Shown here piece by piece: positions 60,588 to 64,000 of a stretch of 64,000 nt of DNA. A model generated the notes under the pieces. It saw nothing but the letters and a program-made list of their open reading frames with translations. It did no database searches and was not told the DNA's origin. The stretch lies in contig NZ_JABGNA010000016.1 of NCBI RefSeq assembly GCF_013149275.1, positions 16,582 to 80,581 on the forward strand. Direction: 5' to 3'. Source of the DNA: Mucilaginibacter sp. SG564. Its GTDB lineage: Bacteria > Bacteroidota > Bacteroidia > Sphingobacteriales > Sphingobacteriaceae. The translations under genes were made by a program, and so were the position numbers. Each line of letters begins with the position of its first letter. The first letter of the stretch is position 1.

Positions 60588-60608
60588 AACTGATCAAGAA
60601 CTTACCAT

Positions 60609-63600
60609 ATGAGATTTAAGTCGTATTTTTTGCTCATTCTAAGTTTGGGCTATCTGCAGTGCTTTGGCCAAACTTCAGGGCAACTCACCCCGGCTGATTT
60701 TACGAAATTGAATAATATACTTCCCCCTTCTCCGACAGCATTTGAGCTTGGTAAATACGGCGGTATCAATGCGTCCAATATATCTGGTGCGGTTAGTAAG
60801 CAGATACCTCTTTTTACCTATACAGCAGGACACTTAAGTGTTCCTATAGCCTTGTCTTATACATCCAACGGTATTAAGGTGGATCAGATAGGAACCCGTG
60901 TGGGCATGGGTTGGAATCTGGAAATTGGTGGGATGATCAGCCGGGTAGTTTATGATCAGCCGGATGAACTTGGTCAGCCGCTTTTACCCCCCACAGATCT
61001 GGTTACGCCCTCTGATAGCCTTTTAAACTTTTTTTTATCGGCTACAAATCAAAGTGGCTTATTTGATACCCAGCCGGATGTTTATAGTTTTAATTTTGGC
61101 GGTTTTACGGGCAAATTTATCATTACTGATGGAACGGTGAGGCTAATAACGCATTCGAACATCAAAATTGAACCAAACATAGAAAATTACAGCTTCCGGG
61201 TGACTACATCTAATGGCGATAAATATTATTTCGGGGGCACTAATGCTACGGAAAGTTCACGGAATGACAATAACTGCAATACGCACTCGCCGCAATACAT
61301 TAAGAACGCCTGGTTCCTCAGTAAGATTGTAGCCTATACTGGAGAGGTGATCAATTTTACATATGGTCAGGGTACTAGTACATATCAGGCAGGTATTAAT
61401 CAGGTCATGATGCGTAAAATAGCGTCAGGTTGTACCTTATGTGCCGGCTTACCTTCGCAATGTAATGACTTTCCTGATCAAACCTGCCAAAGTTATGTAT
61501 CCAATCATTTTGTTTACCTAACCAATATTACATCATCCATTACTGGCAATGTCAAATTGGACTATAGTTCCCGGCAGGATGTATACGGTGAATACCTGCT
61601 GTCCCGAATTAGATATTTTTCGAGTACAGACAGTTCTACATTGTTAAAAACGTATAATTTCAACTATTTAAAGGCTACACCGGGTAAGGTTAATTCTGCA
61701 GATCAACTCGATGTCCGTTATTTCTTAAGTGCCGTTTCCGAGGTTTCTGGAAACGGATCAGAGATGCATCAACATACTTTTGCATATGATGATGTATACG
61801 GATTGCCTTCCCGTTGTTCTTATAGCCAGGATTATTATGGGTATTATAACGGTAAAACCAATAACCGTTATATGATTCCAAAACTGCAAAGCTTAGATGG
61901 TTTTCCTACTGATCTAGCAGATCGAACACCTGATTGGCAGTTTGCAAAAAAGGGTTTGTTAACACGTATTGTTTATCCTACAGGGGGACGTGATTCTATT
62001 AGTTATGAATCGAATACTATTTTTGGCAATCTGGTAACTCCAGCTCCTGTATTCAATGTAAATATTAGTGGTTTAGGTTCGGGTACAAGAACAGGAGTTC
62101 CAGTTACATCGTCAACATTTACTCCCCTGCTTTCACAATATGTTCACATTACGAGTACTTGTGAATACAGGGGACAAGATACTCCTGATCCCAATATCTT
62201 GCCTTACCTGAAAACACGCACTGAGTTGCTGGATCTGACCAATGGACAGACCATTTCGATCAGAGAATCCACCTATATAGGGGAAAGTTACCTGGATAGT
62301 ACCCTGGTTACCGGAGGGCATAACTATGCTCTCCGAATTACTCCCTACGGCGGTAATACGTATGGAAGTGCTGCTGCATATTATCGGAATACCAATCCAG
62401 TTGACACTCCCGCAAACCTACCTCAAGCCGGGGTTAGGGTTTTGCGGATCATTACTGCTGATAATAGCGGCGTTAATCCTCCGATTGTAAAACGAATATA
62501 TTATGGCGGGGAAGGTTCGGGCTATCAATTCTCTACGGGTCTTACCTCTTCGGGGCCGGAGTATTACATGCATATTAAAACACAGGATGTTTGCCAGGGC
62601 CCAACTGGTCCGGGTGGAAGTCAAGGAGGGAATGGATTTTCTGTTTATAACTGTGAGTATAATGCTTTATATTCCAACTCGGTATTAACAACCTATTTAC
62701 AGGACAGCCCTGTCCAATATCGGCAGGTGACTGAAAGCAATGGGGAGAACTTTGAAAACGGTGGCATAAGCCACACTTATCTGACGGATCAGGATACACC
62801 AGGCCCGGTGATCTGGGGGGAGCGTATAACTTCCGCTCCGTTGAGTAATTTCGGAATCATGAATGGATTGGAAATTCAAACAGCAACACTCGCTAAGAAT
62901 GGTACACAACTGGTTAAAATAAAAACAAGCGCTACGCACTATAAAACAGCGCCTTCTCCTGCTTTTGAGGTTAAAGGCTATGTGGTTAATAAGAAATATA
63001 ATGCGGCCCTTATCGGTGCAGGTGAAACCTCGCTTAGATTAGCACAATTTGATGCGTTATCCTATTCAATATTTGGTAAATGGTTTTATGCTGATACCGT
63101 AACAACGACTACCTACGATAAGCAAGGATTGAACCCGGTTACGGAGACTGTTATGTACAGTTATGATAATCCGGTACATGCTTTACCGACTGCGATCAAA
63201 ACAGTTACTTCCGATGGCAAGACCAGTTTATACAGATATCAATATCCGCCAGATGTAAGTTCAATTACTGGACTGGATGGAGGGCAGATTAATATTCTTA
63301 ATACGCTTAACAGTCTAAACCGGATTGATCAATCTGTTAAAGTTGTTAAAACGCTAAACGATGCTCCTGTTTTTGCTGCAAAAACACATTTCCAAACCTG
63401 GCCGTCGAACCTGATCTTGCCGGATTCGGTTACTTTACAAACCCGAACTTATACACCAGAGCAGCGAGTGCAATTTTACAACTATGATCTTCGTGGTAAT
63501 TTGTTGGAACAATCCAAAACATTAGGTGCCCATGAAGCCTATCAGTGGGGATATAATAATGTTTATCCAGTAGCTCAGGCAACAAATTCCAAATCCAATG

Positions 63601-64000
63601 ATATATTTTATGATGGTTTCGAAGAAGGAAATGGGAACAGTACGCTGAATGATGGTAAGACGGGGCATTACAGTCATCTCAGTATTTATACCAAAGCCAT
63701 AACCGGGCTAGATGCCGGGAGTTATACCTTAACTTATTGGCAGAAAGTATCAGGGACCTGGTCTTTTGTAAAAACACCTGTTACTGTGAGTGGCGGTACG
63801 TACACGATCAACTTGAATGCACAAATCGATGATGTGCGTTTTTATCCATCGGATGCCCAGATGACAACCTATACCTACGATCCCTTAGTGGGCATGACAA
63901 GCTCAACGGATTCGAAGGGCGAGACGACGTATTACGAATATGATAGTTTCCAGCGGCTGATGAATGTAAAGGATAAAGACGGGAACATTCTGAAACACAT
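60609..64000 (+). CDS. RHS/YD-repeat protein, N-terminal part (3' cut by window edge)
   Basis: The frame from ATG 60609 is open to the window end (over 1,130 codons). A signal peptide (MRFKSYFLLILSLGYLQCFGQ) is followed by SpvB/RHS-type N-terminal sequence (GGINASNISGAVSKQIPLFTYTAG, RVGMGWNLEIGGMISR, TYYFGG-type strands). YD repeats appear near the end (TYTYDPLVGMTSSTDSKGETTYYEYDSFQRLMNVKDKDGN). Such proteins form a hollow beta cocoon that often carries a C-terminal toxin; whether one is present lies outside the window. Export and function as a contact-dependent weapon are inference. Confidence 0.9.
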   Translation, partial: MRFKSYFLLILSLGYLQCFGQTSGQLTPADFTKLNNILPPSPTAFELGKYGGINASNISGAVSKQIPLFTYTAGHLSVPIALSYTSNGIKVDQIGTRVGMGWNLEIGGMISRVVYDQPDELGQPLLPPTDLVTPSDSLLNFFLSATNQSGLFDTQPDVYSFNFGGFTGKFIITDGTVRLITHSNIKIEPNIENYSFRVTTSNGDKYYFGGTNATESSRNDNNCNTHSPQYIKNAWFLSKIVAYTGEVINFTYGQGTSTYQAGINQVMMRKIASGCTLCAGLPSQCNDFPDQTCQSYVSNHFVYLTNITSSITGNVKLDYSSRQDVYGEYLLSRIRYFSSTDSSTLLKTYNFNYLKATPGKVNSADQLDVRYFLSAVSEVSGNGSEMHQHTFAYDDVYGLPSRCSYSQDYYGYYNGKTNNRYMIPKLQSLDGFPTDLADRTPDWQFAKKGLLTRIVYPTGGRDSISYESNTIFGNLVTPAPVFNVNISGLGSGTRTGVPVTSSTFTPLLSQYVHITSTCEYRGQDTPDPNILPYLKTRTELLDLTNGQTISIRESTYIGESYLDSTLVTGGHNYALRITPYGGNTYGSAAAYYRNTNPVDTPANLPQAGVRVLRIITADNSGVNPPIVKRIYYGGEGSGYQFSTGLTSSGPEYYMHIKTQDVCQGPTGPGGSQGGNGFSVYNCEYNALYSNSVLTTYLQDSPVQYRQVTESNGENFENGGISHTYLTDQDTPGPVIWGERITSAPLSNFGIMNGLEIQTATLAKNGTQLVKIKTSATHYKTAPSPAFEVKGYVVNKKYNAALIGAGETSLRLAQFDALSYSIFGKWFYADTVTTTTYDKQGLNPVTETVMYSYDNPVHALPTAIKTVTSDGKTSLYRYQYPPDVSSITGLDGGQINILNTLNSLNRIDQSVKVVKTLNDAPVFAAKTHFQTWPSNLILPDSVTLQTRTYTPEQRVQFYNYDLRGNLLEQSKTLGAHEAYQWGYNNVYPVAQATNSKSNDIFYDGFEEGNGNSTLNDGKTGHYSHLSIYTKAITGLDAGSYTLTYWQKVSGTWSFVKTPVTVSGGTYTINLNAQIDDVRFYPSDAQMTTYTYDPLVGMTSSTDSKGETTYYEYDSFQRLMNVKDKDGNILKH

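Overview
The window looks like a chromosomal segment of a free-living Bacteroidota, most like the Sphingobacteriaceae (Mucilaginibacter/Pedobacter type). The reasons are moderate GC, TTTG / TAnnTTTG promoters, a carboxypeptidase-regulatory-domain TonB receptor, a GIN-domain protein, an SDR-type threonine dehydrogenase, Bacteroides-type Mob genes and a tail-fibre/RHS gene pair. The genus is inferred from gene families, not from a marker gene.

Layout. 1-9.7 kb: a carbohydrate/sulfate-ester region (GH35 beta-galactosidase end, sulfatase, EEP-family hydrolase, threonine dehydrogenase, NahK-like kinase, LacI regulator). Four near-identical LacI-type palindromes centred on CAAACGTTTG precede its transcription units. 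9.8-13.3 kb: small accessory genes (DUF1905, PixA/AidA-like, AhpD-like, AraC, SDR) and a 119-bp dispersed repeat.

13.3-30.5 kb is the most notable part. On the minus strand lies a family 2A encapsulin operon: shell, cysteine desulfurase cargo with a ~240-residue disordered N-terminus, serine acetyltransferase and cation/proton antiporter. Divergent from it is a plus-strand sulfur/redox locus: a SAM-I riboswitch, a Cys-Cys leader peptide and a DsbD-N-like protein; then a second Cys-rich mini-ORF; then a diverged SAM-I-fold RNA, a leader peptide with three consecutive Cys codons, two tandem TlpA-type thioredoxins, YceI, di-haem peroxidase, TonB receptor, DUF4397 lipoprotein, exported Fe/Mn superoxide dismutase and a DoxX-like membrane protein. 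Read together, this looks like a sulfur-supply-controlled module in which cysteine is made and desulfurated inside a nanocompartment while the envelope receives a thiol/peroxide/superoxide and uptake set.

30.5-49.6 kb: ordinary chromosome with peptidase E, two tRNAs (Leu-TAA, Gly-GCC), GlsB-like protein, many small regulators (AraC, HxlR, ArsR, three Crp/Fnr in the window, TetR, a membrane-anchored winged helix) paired with SRPBCC, DoxX, quinone-reductase and SDR genes, plus a nested palindromic repeat at 33.8-34.1 kb. 49.6-59 kb: an accessory island with ~125-bp direct repeats around a BNR-repeat gene, a candidate oriT, a relaxosome protein, relaxase and coupling protein, an S1/P1 nuclease fused to an OB-like domain, several orphans and two decayed genes; no integrase is visible. 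59.4 kb to the end: a tail-fibre-like protein and the 5' part (over 1,130 codons) of a very large RHS/YD-repeat protein that runs off the window.
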